Assembly (NCBI GenBank): GCA_943842245.1
Contig: CALTAJ010000001.1
Span: 806,001 to 870,000 of the forward strand
DNA from: an uncultured Flavobacteriaceae bacterium
GTDB taxonomy: Bacteria > Bacteroidota > Bacteroidia > Flavobacteriales > Flavobacteriaceae
Reading direction: 5' to 3'
Length of the DNA stretch: 64,000 nt
Part shown: in pieces, positions 34,168 to 42,449 of the stretch
How the letters are laid out: every line of letters begins with the position of its first letter
How positions within the stretch are numbered: the first letter of the stretch is position 1
Notes under the pieces: generated by a model
What the model saw: the letters and a program-made list of their open reading frames with translations, nothing else
Told to the model about the DNA's origin: nothing
Databases searched by the model: none
Translations under genes and position numbers: made by a program

Positions 34168-36632
34168 TATAATTTAATTTTCCAAGTTTTATTTTTTAAA
34201 TAATCTTGATATTGGGACGTTAAAGCTACAAAATTATGTTCTTTTAACAGATTAGATGACTTAAATTGCATTTTTGCCTTACACATTTCAATATTTTTTG
34301 GGTCACGAATTCCGTGTACTACAACGAATATATAATCTTTGTTATAAGTGTCTATGCTTAAAGTCCATCTTTTATTATGCTTAGCTAAAACTTCCTTCAA
34401 TGAATTAAAGAATATTTCTGTTTTTTCTCTTTCTAATTCCTTAAAAGGAAAAATCCACTTGTAGTTCTTATAAACTAGCCCTGTGTCTTCCAAATTATTT
34501 AATTTTTCAATTTGATTAATAAGGCCTTTAGCATAAATACCTTCCTCAAATGCACTAAATGTTGTTGCAACTTCCATTAAAGATTCTTTCCAGGTCTGTA
34601 TTCCATTTAAACGTCCTAAAGAATTAGCCTTTAGCAAACTTATTTTTGATTCCAATTGCTTGCCACTTGCCATTACTGTTAATAATTCTATCTCTTCCAA
34701 GGTCTCTATAAGCTTTTGCTCTTTATAGAGCTTAAGAGCATTTTCATATAGCTTTTCTGGTGTTACTGTTCCAGTAGAGTTATAGTTTTTTTGATTAGAT
34801 AATATTCTCGCAAATGGTGTATCAGGATAGTTTTTAATTAGATCTATTTTATAGTTTTCTGCTACATCAGTTTTCTTTTTTTCTTCCATTCGATAAAGGT
34901 GATATAACGCTTGGACTCGAATCTCTTTGGGGGGATTAAGTGATAGAACTTTTTTTAAGCGCTCCGTAGCTAACGGAAAATCATTAAACTTCTCCTTATA
35001 AATTAGTCCTATTTGTAAGTAAGCTTTTTGATTGGTTAGAATTAAGCTATCCTTTTCTTTTTGGGTTTGAGGTAATGATGCAACAAAATTTTCTGGTTTT
35101 TCTTGAATAATTGCTTTAATTGAAATTGGCTGATTACTTTTCGACTCTATCGCAATTGAATTCAAAATTGAACTTGCATTTCTCCAGTTATCTGTATTTG
35201 GACGATTACCCCAATTCGCTAAGTAAGCCTGTCTTCCCTTAGATACCTGACTTGGATTGTAAAAATAAAAAGAGGTTTTAGATCTGTTTAAAAGTTGAAA
35301 CCGTTTTTCATTAACCTCTTCTTTCAGCTTCAAAGCTTCTTTTTCTTGTTTTGAGTTGATCAGGTTTTCAAAATAAATAAGTTGTTCTTTTTTTGAAAGC
35401 GTCATTAAATATATAATACTATCGGTTTGTTTAATATTTTGTTCATAGAAAATAACTTCTGAAAGATTTTCCCTTTTTCTTTTAATTTTTTTAAAGGCTA
35501 AACTAGTTTCATCAAAAAGTGGTAATAGTTTGTCTAAATACTTTCCTGAAATAAAATAGTTTCCCTCCTTAAAGTGATAGTCTGCTAAGTCTTTATTATT
35601 TTCTATCTGAGTATATGGATCTAAATATGGTGAGTCTATTGATCGGTCAAAATAAACTAAAGCAAGACTGTCTTCTTTTTGCTTTAAATATAAATTTCCT
35701 ATAGCACGATTTACGAAATGCTCAAAAGGCTGATTTTCATAGTTTTTTAAAATCTTTTGTAAAAAACTAACCCGGTCAGTTAAAGTATTTAAGGTGTCTA
35801 AAAGGGTTTTTTTTATTTTGGCCTGAAGCAAGAATTTTTTAGGAGCTTTCCGTTTTAAAGCAATTATCCCCTTAAAAGCCCATTCCGCTGAGTCTCTTTT
35901 CCCTAAAGATTCAAAAAGTTGTCCCGTAATAAAAAGATAGCGTGCCTTATTCTTTCTTTTTGGCGCTTCTAAAGCTGCTCTTTTTATGTAGAATGAAGCA
36001 GAGTCTAACTGTTTTAAATTCAAAAACGATTCAGCAAGAGTTGCGTTTGCAAGAGAGTAAAACTTATTACTAGGAAAAATCGAGCGAGCCAAAGGTCTTA
36101 GGTTCTCAATCGCCAATTCTTCATTTCTAAGTCGAATATTTGTTTTTTCTCTCCAAATTTTGCCTTCAACATAGCTGTTTCGATTTGTGGGGCTTTCCAA
36201 CAAAAAATTAAAGGCTTCAAGTGCTGGGAAAAACCGCCTGTCAAAATAGCGCGCTTTGCCTAGCAATAAATAAGCATCGTCTATCTGACGGTTATATTGT
36301 ATATCATTAATTTTAAGGGAATGCTTTTGTATTGCTTTGACGGCTTTTTCTTCTGCTCGATCAAAACCCGGAATTATAGTGGTTTCGTCAATATTTTCTC
36401 CTCTTAAATTTATCGGTTCTACGGGTAGTAATTCATAAAAATTTTCTTCAAACGCATCTGATAAAATTTCCTCCCCAATTGAAAAAGCCTCTTTTCCATT
36501 AAATAAAACATTGAATTTGGTTGTTAGAGTATGATACTCTTGATTTAATATCCCCTTTTTTGTTGTACTACAAGAGTTGAAAAAAAGAGTTACGATTAGG
36601 GGAAAATAAAATATTGAACGTTTTAAATTCAT
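34167..36632 (-). CDS. sprE: SprE/PorW-like TPR lipoprotein (gliding and type IX secretion)
   Basis: 821 residues. An N-terminal lipoprotein signal (YFPLIVTLFFNSCSTTK) is followed by a start of the mature protein with EYHTLTTKFNVLFNGKEAF, and then many TPR-like helices (for example DDAYLLLGKARYFDRRFFPALEAFNFLL). This is the pattern of SprE (Flavobacterium) and PorW (Porphyromonas), required for type IX secretion and gliding. Placed directly before bactofilin and the atp genes, with a one-base overlap. I call it sprE-like by architecture and location; a homology search should confirm. Confidence 0.8.
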   Translation of the reverse strand: MNLKRSIFYFPLIVTLFFNSCSTTKKGILNQEYHTLTTKFNVLFNGKEAFSIGEEILSDAFEENFYELLPVEPINLRGENIDETTIIPGFDRAEEKAVKAIQKHSLKINDIQYNRQIDDAYLLLGKARYFDRRFFPALEAFNFLLESPTNRNSYVEGKIWREKTNIRLRNEELAIENLRPLARSIFPSNKFYSLANATLAESFLNLKQLDSASFYIKRAALEAPKRKNKARYLFITGQLFESLGKRDSAEWAFKGIIALKRKAPKKFLLQAKIKKTLLDTLNTLTDRVSFLQKILKNYENQPFEHFVNRAIGNLYLKQKEDSLALVYFDRSIDSPYLDPYTQIENNKDLADYHFKEGNYFISGKYLDKLLPLFDETSLAFKKIKRKRENLSEVIFYEQNIKQTDSIIYLMTLSKKEQLIYFENLINSKQEKEALKLKEEVNEKRFQLLNRSKTSFYFYNPSQVSKGRQAYLANWGNRPNTDNWRNASSILNSIAIESKSNQPISIKAIIQEKPENFVASLPQTQKEKDSLILTNQKAYLQIGLIYKEKFNDFPLATERLKKVLSLNPPKEIRVQALYHLYRMEEKKKTDVAENYKIDLIKNYPDTPFARILSNQKNYNSTGTVTPEKLYENALKLYKEQKLIETLEEIELLTVMASGKQLESKISLLKANSLGRLNGIQTWKESLMEVATTFSAFEEGIYAKGLINQIEKLNNLEDTGLVYKNYKWIFPFKELEREKTEIFFNSLKEVLAKHNKRWTLSIDTYNKDYIFVVVHGIRDPKNIEMCKAKMQFKSSNLLKEHNFVALTSQYQDYLKNKTWKIKL

Positions 36633-36785
36633 ATGATTTAGTTACTTATTAATAACTGAAAATGATAAATTTTAGTATTTCATCATTATAAAAATAGATT
36701 TATTCGTATTCTAAAGTTTTTATTCTCATAAATTATTTGATTTATTAAGAGAAAGATTCGTTTACATTTTTAAATTTAATCCGTG

Positions 36786-36809
36786 TTCTATTAGAAAAAA
36801 ATAATAGAA
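36786..36809. repeat. 8-bp inverted repeat before the PaaE-like gene
   Basis: TTCTATTA and TAATAGAA flank an 8-base A-rich spacer, about 75 bases before the ATG at 36883. It could be an operator or a weak hairpin. No terminator-like T run follows. Confidence 0.4.
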
Positions 36810-36862
36810 TTAATTTATCTTTTTTAGCAATTATCCTTCTATCCTATAAGTAATCATTTTTT

Positions 36863-36870
36863 TACATTTG
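36863..36870 (+). promoter_or_regulatory. -7 element of the PaaE-like gene
   Basis: TACATTTG fits the TAnnTTTG consensus and ends 12 bases before the ATG at 36883. No good TTTG or TTG is found 17-23 bases upstream. The upstream TTG codon at 36868 lies inside this element, so it cannot be the start of the protein if this promoter is used. Confidence 0.45.
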
Positions 36871-36882
36871 TTAAAAAAAGTT

Positions 36883-37923
36883 ATGCCCCAATTCCACTCG
36901 ATGCAAATCTCTACTATTGACCGGATTACTCCAGAAGCTGTTGTTCTTTCAATAAAGGTTCCTTCTAATTTAAAGACTTTATATGAATATAAAGCTGGGC
37001 AATACGTTAGTTTAGAATTAAATATTGATAAAAAAAATATTCGCCGATCCTATTCTATTTGTTGTGAACCACAAATTGGTTTACTTCAAGTGGGCGTTAA
37101 AGAAGTTCCCTTTGGAGCCTTTTCGACATATGTAAACAAGCTGCTGAAGGCTGGAGATGAAATTAAGGTTGGAGTTCCTGAAGGGCGCTTTGTATTAAAT
37201 CACATAGATAAGCAATCCCCTATTATGGCAATTGCAGTAGGAAGCGGAATTACTCCAATTATGTCTATTTTAAAATCATATTTAATAAATGATTCAGGCT
37301 CATCATTTACATTAATTTATGGTAATAAAAGTCCAGAAAAAACTATGTTTTATAAGGAGTTGTGTTCTCTTGAAAAACTATATCCCAAACAATTAAATAT
37401 TCACTGGATTTTTAGTGAAGCTAATATTGATGGTTCACGGTTTGGAAGAATTGACCCCGCTCTTATAAATTTCGCATTAAAAAATTGTGTTTCAAGCCAA
37501 TTACGTTTTTACCTCTGTGGTCCTGAGAATATGATTAAAATTTCTCAAGAGCTTCTCATTGATCGTGGTATAGATCAGCAGAATATCTTTTTTGAACTAT
37601 TCTCCGCAAGTAATGATAAATCGGGAGTTTTAGGAGCTGTGAATAAAGGAGTGCTAAAAATAACTTTTGATGAAATGACGCACACTTTAGATTTGGTGCC
37701 TGGAAAAACTTTACTAGAAATTGCGCTCAAGGCTAAATTAGATGTTCCTTATTCATGCCAAGGTGGAGTGTGCAGTAGTTGTATTGGAAAAATAACTAAT
37801 GGTAAAGCGAGCATGGAAAAAAATCAGATTCTAACTGATGAAGAAGTAAATGAAGGGTTAGTTTTAAGTTGTCAAGCACAAGCACAATCCCAAGAAGTTT
37901 CCCTGGATTTTGATGAAATTTAA
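36883..37923 (+). CDS. PaaE/HmpX-like ferredoxin-NAD(P)H reductase with 2Fe-2S domain
   Basis: 346 residues from the ATG at 36883. An N-terminal FAD-binding domain (RRSYSICCEPQ, the R-x-Y-S motif) and an NAD-binding domain (VGSGITPIMSILKSYL) are followed by a C-terminal plant-type 2Fe-2S domain with four Cys in SCQGGVCSSCIG and LSCQA. Electron flow goes from NADPH through FAD to the iron-sulfur cluster. In ring-hydroxylating systems (PaaE) it reduces the oxygenase, but no paaABCD genes are near, so in this genome it may serve another oxygenase or desaturase. Stop codon overlaps that of the convergent DUF6427 gene. Confidence 0.86.
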   Translation: MPQFHSMQISTIDRITPEAVVLSIKVPSNLKTLYEYKAGQYVSLELNIDKKNIRRSYSICCEPQIGLLQVGVKEVPFGAFSTYVNKLLKAGDEIKVGVPEGRFVLNHIDKQSPIMAIAVGSGITPIMSILKSYLINDSGSSFTLIYGNKSPEKTMFYKELCSLEKLYPKQLNIHWIFSEANIDGSRFGRIDPALINFALKNCVSSQLRFYLCGPENMIKISQELLIDRGIDQQNIFFELFSASNDKSGVLGAVNKGVLKITFDEMTHTLDLVPGKTLLEIALKAKLDVPYSCQGGVCSSCIGKITNGKASMEKNQILTDEEVNEGLVLSCQAQAQSQEVSLDFDEI

Positions 37924-38861
37924 ATCAACCCATTTTCATACAGATTTGAAATTACTCCTGTAAAAAGTAAACTATAAAATAATATTTCTCTATATCTCTC
38001 TTTTGTGAGTGTTTCAAATATATTGCCAATAAAAAAAGCAGTGGGAATATAACTTAAAAGCCACTTGCTTTCATCTTCATACAGGTCAAAAACTCTGAAA
38101 ATTATACTTATTACTAGCCAAATTGACATAAAGTTTCCACTATTTCCAAGATCAAATAAACTTCTTTTTTGTAGTTTTTTTTGTTTCATGAAAAGGGAGG
38201 CTATAGAGGCAATTATAACTGTACTAATCCAAACAAATTCAGAATTATTATTTTCAAAAGGAGTAAAAATATGCGATCCTAAAAACTCAGATTGAGTATA
38301 AAAAATGTTTCCTGTGATGGCATGAGAAATTGTAATTAGGATTGATAATGCGGCTACAATTCCTAATAATATCGAGATTAACGCTTTTTGTTTACTAGGG
38401 ATGTATGTAATGGTTAAAAGTATTGAGAAAAAAAACAAAGAAAGGTTAAGGTTAATATAGCTTAAAGAACTAAAAATAAAACCTAAAACGAAAAAGTCTT
38501 TTACAGGATTAATTTTATTAATCTCTTTTGATAAAATATTCGCCGCAAAAAGAAGTGAAAATGCAATGATTAATTTTTGTGGATTTACAAATTGCCCCTG
38601 AGCAAATAAGATAATGCAAAGTGGAAAAGATATTAAGTGAGTGGCACCAAATTTTAGATTAAATCTTCTGGCCTCAGAAATAGCAGCCAGAACGATAATC
38701 AACAAGATATTTAAACTAAATATAAATGATTCTATGAAAATTTGTTTGTATAAATTACCAGCTGCACGACAAAATAAGACAAAAAGATTAGCAGAGTAAG
38801 TAAGAAAAAAACCGGTTATGATAGCGCGAATAGTTAACCTTTTAAATATCTTTGTTATCAT
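37920..38861 (-). CDS. DUF6427-like polytopic membrane protein
   Basis: 313 residues with about eight membrane segments, including FLTYSANLFVLFCRAAGNL at the N-terminus and YLFINL-like stretches later. No catalytic motif is visible. The gene's placement, next to a DUF6341 protein and near purD, and its size match the flavobacterial DUF6427 family, for which no function is known. The convergent PaaE-like gene overlaps it by four bases. Alternative: an O-antigen-ligase-like or glycosyltransferase-C-like membrane protein, but there is no periplasmic loop with typical motifs. Confidence 0.7.
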   Translation of the reverse strand: MITKIFKRLTIRAIITGFFLTYSANLFVLFCRAAGNLYKQIFIESFIFSLNILLIIVLAAISEARRFNLKFGATHLISFPLCIILFAQGQFVNPQKLIIAFSLLFAANILSKEINKINPVKDFFVLGFIFSSLSYINLNLSLFFFSILLTITYIPSKQKALISILLGIVAALSILITISHAITGNIFYTQSEFLGSHIFTPFENNNSEFVWISTVIIASIASLFMKQKKLQKRSLFDLGNSGNFMSIWLVISIIFRVFDLYEDESKWLLSYIPTAFFIGNIFETLTKERYREILFYSLLFTGVISNLYENGLI

Positions 38862-38902
38862 AATTGTAAAAAATAAAATACAATATAAACTATAGTTTTA
38901 TT

Positions 38903-39130
38903 ATGAAAAACTTTTTTGAAGGAATAGCTTGGTTGTTTGAAGAGGTTTTTTTTATTCCTTTTGCAATTTTACGTGATCTTGAATTGACCAGCTGGACAAT
39001 AGCAAATTCTGTAAATTGGATTTTTCTTTTGGTTGGATTTTCCGCAATGGTCTATTGGGTTCTTCAATTAAATCTTTTCGATAAAAATGGTGAAGAAGAC
39101 AAAGATCCTTCCGCACATTCTTTCCTATAA
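38903..39130 (+). CDS. DUF6341 small membrane protein
   Basis: 75 residues with an amphipathic N-terminus (MKNFFEGIAWLFEEVFFIPF) and one membrane helix (WTIANSVNWIFLLVGFSAMVYWV), ending in an acidic tail. It is divergent from the DUF6427 gene with a 41-base gap, so both share a control region. The family is short and restricted to flavobacteria; function unknown. Its end overlaps the stop region of purD by six bases. Confidence 0.72.
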   Translation: MKNFFEGIAWLFEEVFFIPFAILRDLELTSWTIANSVNWIFLLVGFSAMVYWVLQLNLFDKNGEEDKDPSAHSFL

Positions 39131-40390
39131 ATCGAATCCAATATCTTTTCGGTAATTAATCCCTTCAAAACTAAGTTTTGAAAGAGTTGTGTAGGAATTC
39201 AGTAACGCTATTTTATGTTCCTCTGCCATTGAAGTAACAGCTAATACTCGGCCCCCTGAGGTTTGAACTTGTCCATCGATTATTTTAGTCCCTGCATGGA
39301 AAATCATTTCCCCTTTTGATAACCCTTTTATAGCCTTCCCTTTTTCATAAGCTTCTGGATATCCTTTTGAAACCGCCATTACGGTTGCTGCTACTTGAGA
39401 TTCGATTTCGAGCTGAATTTTGTCTAAAGTTCCTTCTTGTACCGCCTGAAAAAGCTCTCCTAAATCATTTTTGATTCTAGGAATGACAACTTCAGTCTCC
39501 GGATCTCCTAGTCGAACGTTGTATTCAATAACCTTTGGATCGTCACCAACTTTAATTAATCCTATAAAAATAAAACCCTTGTAAGGTATTTTATCTTTTT
39601 TTAAACCTTCAATAGTGGGTTTAATAATTTGATTACAGATTTTTTGTTCAAACGAATTATCCAAAAAGGGGACCGGTGAAACAGCTCCCATTCCACCTGT
39701 ATTAAGTCCAGTATCACCTTCACCAATCCGTTTATAGTCTTTTGCCATAGGGAGTGTTAAGTAATTTTCTCCATCGGTTAGAACAAAGCAAGAAAGTTCA
39801 ATTCCTTTTAAGAACTCTTCAATAACAACTTTTCTTGAAGCTTTTCCAAACTTCTTTTGTAAAAGCATTTGTCTCAATTCTTTTTTGGCTTGCATTAGGT
39901 CGTCTAATATCAGCACGCCTTTTCCAGCTGCTAACCCATCTGCTTTCAAAACATAAGGAGGCTTGCTTTTTTCTAAAAAGGCTTCCCCTTCAGTAATATT
40001 TTCAGATGTAAATTCTGCATAATCAGCAGTTGGAATATTGTGCCTATTCATAAATGCTTTGGCGAAAGCTTTACTCCCTTCTAGTGTTGCAGCTTTTTTT
40101 TGAGGCCCTATAACTCCAACCCTTGATAAGGTTACATCATTTATAAAAAAATCGTGAATCCCTAATACTAATGGTTCTTCAGGGCCAACTACAACTAAAT
40201 CAATCTGATAATATATGACTGCCTCCTTAATTTTTTTAAAATCTGAAACACCAATTGGTAGATTGGTTGCACACTCTGAAGTACCCGCATTTCCTGGGGC
40301 TGCAAAAAGTTTTTTGCAATGTTTGCTTTGCTTTAATTTCCAGCACAGAGTGTGTTCTCTTCCGCCGCCACCAATCACTAATATGTTCAT
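39125..40390 (-). CDS. purD: Phosphoribosylamine--glycine ligase
   Basis: 421 residues. GGGGREHTLCWKL at the N-terminus, VVGPEEPLV, and the ATP-grasp segments PPYVLKADGLAAGKGVLI and YNVRLGDPETEVV are the GARS hallmarks. The enzyme joins glycine to phosphoribosylamine, step 2 of purine synthesis. No other purine gene is adjacent. The gap of about 55 bases upstream separates it from the surface-glycan genes. Confidence 0.97.
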   Translation of the reverse strand: MNILVIGGGGREHTLCWKLKQSKHCKKLFAAPGNAGTSECATNLPIGVSDFKKIKEAVIYYQIDLVVVGPEEPLVLGIHDFFINDVTLSRVGVIGPQKKAATLEGSKAFAKAFMNRHNIPTADYAEFTSENITEGEAFLEKSKPPYVLKADGLAAGKGVLILDDLMQAKKELRQMLLQKKFGKASRKVVIEEFLKGIELSCFVLTDGENYLTLPMAKDYKRIGEGDTGLNTGGMGAVSPVPFLDNSFEQKICNQIIKPTIEGLKKDKIPYKGFIFIGLIKVGDDPKVIEYNVRLGDPETEVVIPRIKNDLGELFQAVQEGTLDKIQLEIESQVAATVMAVSKGYPEAYEKGKAIKGLSKGEMIFHAGTKIIDGQVQTSGGRVLAVTSMAEEHKIALLNSYTTLSKLSFEGINYRKDIGFDL

Positions 40391-40445
40391 TTAAAAAATT
40401 TTCATAAATATAACATGTAAAACCGCATCCTGTATTCTAATTAAT

Positions 40446-41393
40446 CTATTCTTTTAAAAAGTCCTTAATTTGCTTTTCAATGTTCTTTACAAAAGGAAGG
40501 TGTGTTTTAAAAGGTGTTGGAAATTTAGTTGCCCATTCTCTAAGATCTTTTGAATTAATTATCGGAAAAAATTGCTCCATCCCATCTAATCTACTTTTTT
40601 GATTAGGATGTTCTAATCCATCAGATAAGAATAAAACTGGTGTTCCAAATGCAACAGCAGGGAGGGCTGTATGAATCCGAGATGTAATTACAAGCTTTGC
40701 GCTTGCAATATTCTTAAGTTGAAGTTTTGCTTTTTCTATTCGCGCTTTTTCATCATACTCTTTTGTATCTATAAGCTGACTACAGTAATATATTTTTTCT
40801 TTATGATTTTGTAAAAATCTCTCAAGTCTTTTTATTGCAGTTTCGAATTGCTTCTGTTTTATTGGTCTTTTTATCTGTTGGACTGCCTGCCCTAAAAACT
40901 CTTTAGGAATTAACTCATTTTTTGGATTGAGTCTTTCAAGTGGGCTTATAACAAAAATGCCTTCACGTTTTGAATTTTTAGAAATAAAATTATCTCGATT
41001 TAAACAAAGGGTTAAACATGCCGAATAATAAGCCTCGATTCCAAAACTTCTCAAAAGCTTTCGAGTATAGTGATCTCTACATCCAATTGGTTCATTTCTC
41101 TTAAGATAGCTAATTCCATTTTTATTTAACATTCCTTTTTTTGCAGTTGGGTTAAGGTGGAAAGAAATAAATAGTGGATCAATTTGCTCGGAAGGGGGCC
41201 AATTTTTTGGTTTTTCCATAAACCATCCATTCATTATTAATGCTGCCTTTTCGCCTTTATATGCATTTAATTTATCTCTGTCAATATCAAAAGTTTTTAT
41301 TTTATTTAAAACCTGTTTAGCTGCCAAGCTTTGAATAAAATCTCCCAAGTTGTTAGAATTTGGATAGGATAATACAGCTGGTGATTTAGACAT
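40446..41393 (-). CDS. Polysaccharide pyruvyl transferase family protein
   Basis: The ATG at 41393 (MSKSPAVLSYPNSNNLGDFIQSL) is preferred over a longer frame, because the N-terminal SYPNSNNLGDFIQSLA motif is the family's usual beginning and gives an 8-base overlap with the upstream gene's end. 315 residues. The middle holds CRDHYTRKLL, and the C-terminus has ITSRIHTALPAVAFGTPVLFL, the C-terminal signature. Such enzymes add pyruvate ketals to sugars or, in some cases, take other donors. With the glycosyltransferase upstream it suggests decoration of a surface glycan. Confidence 0.8.
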   Translation of the reverse strand: MSKSPAVLSYPNSNNLGDFIQSLAAKQVLNKIKTFDIDRDKLNAYKGEKAALIMNGWFMEKPKNWPPSEQIDPLFISFHLNPTAKKGMLNKNGISYLKRNEPIGCRDHYTRKLLRSFGIEAYYSACLTLCLNRDNFISKNSKREGIFVISPLERLNPKNELIPKEFLGQAVQQIKRPIKQKQFETAIKRLERFLQNHKEKIYYCSQLIDTKEYDEKARIEKAKLQLKNIASAKLVITSRIHTALPAVAFGTPVLFLSDGLEHPNQKSRLDGMEQFFPIINSKDLREWATKFPTPFKTHLPFVKNIEKQIKDFLKE

Positions 41394-42447
41394 AAGTCCT
41401 GTTTTTAATAAAGCCGTTCTCAAAAGCATTTTTTCTTTTCTTGATAGGATAATTTTCTATAATCCTCTCTCTTGCCATTTGACCAAGTTTTTTGTTTTCT
41501 TTCTTTAAAAAAGCAGTTATTTTTTCCAGCCCTTCTTTTGAATCAAATAACAACCCTGTTCTTCCAATTACATCTGGAATTCCAAATACTTTACTCCCAA
41601 TAGGTATGCATTTACAAAGCATAGCTTCACATAGTACATTGGGTAAACCCTCTATTTTTGATCCTTGAAAATAATAGCTGTGTGAACCGTAGAGATCTTT
41701 CAGCTGATCTCTGGTTTGTTTACTTAAAATCGTTAAATTTTTAGGAATTGAATCATAAACAGAAAGATTTTTTTTTATTCCTGCTAAAGTAAATTTGAAA
41801 TCAGGAAGTAGTTTAGCTAATTCAATAAACATTGAAATACCTTTTCTATCAAAGGTTCTTTTATCATTAATATTAGCAACTGTTATTACTGTTTTTTTAG
41901 ATTTAACATTATTTGATTTCCAAAAGTTAGAATTATAAGCTGTTGGAACTTCTAGTATGGGTGTTTTTAATTTAGGAATAAAATTTTTAATTCCTGATTG
42001 AGTTTGATATTCTTGTTTTGAATTTGGACATCCTTCTGACAAGCTTTTATGGACCACCCATATACTATTTGCTTTAATATAATTTGTCTTTGCTATAGAT
42101 TGTCTAAAATTATTTCTTAAAAAAATCCCATAGTCTAAACTTTTATTTGCTATTGCATCATATCCTCCTACAATAATAGTTGATGATTTACCAAAGAGTC
42201 CTGCAAGTCTGATAGGAATTAAACTATGGTAATCATTAAACCAAGTAAATATGGCTTCTGATTGGGGTAAATAGTATATACCTAGAATCAATTCCCGTAA
42301 TCTATTCCAAAGAAAACGAAATGGGTCTCTGTAAGCAGGAGAATAAATTAAAAAAACATGATACCCCATTTGCTCTAAAAGACTGATATCTTTTATTACA
42401 AATGTGTTCTTTTGATTACATACTAAGATTACTTTTTTAGACGACAT
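41386..42447 (-). CDS. Glycosyltransferase (family 4-like, GT-B fold)
   Basis: 353 residues. The C-terminal half shows the GT-B donor-site pattern: VITVANINDKRTFDRKG, DLYGSHSYYFQGSKIEGLPNVLCEAMLCKCIPIGS, with the E-x7-E-like spacing in KIEGLPNVLCEAM and IPDVIGRTGLLF. It should transfer a sugar in glycan assembly; donor and acceptor unknown. The gene begins two bases after GH3 stops and overlaps the pyruvyl transferase gene by eight bases, so translation is coupled. Confidence 0.82.
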   Translation of the reverse strand: MSSKKVILVCNQKNTFVIKDISLLEQMGYHVFLIYSPAYRDPFRFLWNRLRELILGIYYLPQSEAIFTWFNDYHSLIPIRLAGLFGKSSTIIVGGYDAIANKSLDYGIFLRNNFRQSIAKTNYIKANSIWVVHKSLSEGCPNSKQEYQTQSGIKNFIPKLKTPILEVPTAYNSNFWKSNNVKSKKTVITVANINDKRTFDRKGISMFIELAKLLPDFKFTLAGIKKNLSVYDSIPKNLTILSKQTRDQLKDLYGSHSYYFQGSKIEGLPNVLCEAMLCKCIPIGSKVFGIPDVIGRTGLLFDSKEGLEKITAFLKKENKKLGQMARERIIENYPIKKRKNAFENGFIKNRTYV

Positions 42448-42449
42448 AA

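Noticed and set aside
36868-36882. TTG start of the PaaE-like reductase
   Set aside because: It lies in the -7 element; the ATG at 36883 fits the family start.
41394-41429. A start for the pyruvyl transferase at 41429
   Set aside because: The extra 12 residues do not belong to the family, and MSKSPAVLSYPNSNNLGD at 41393 is the usual beginning.
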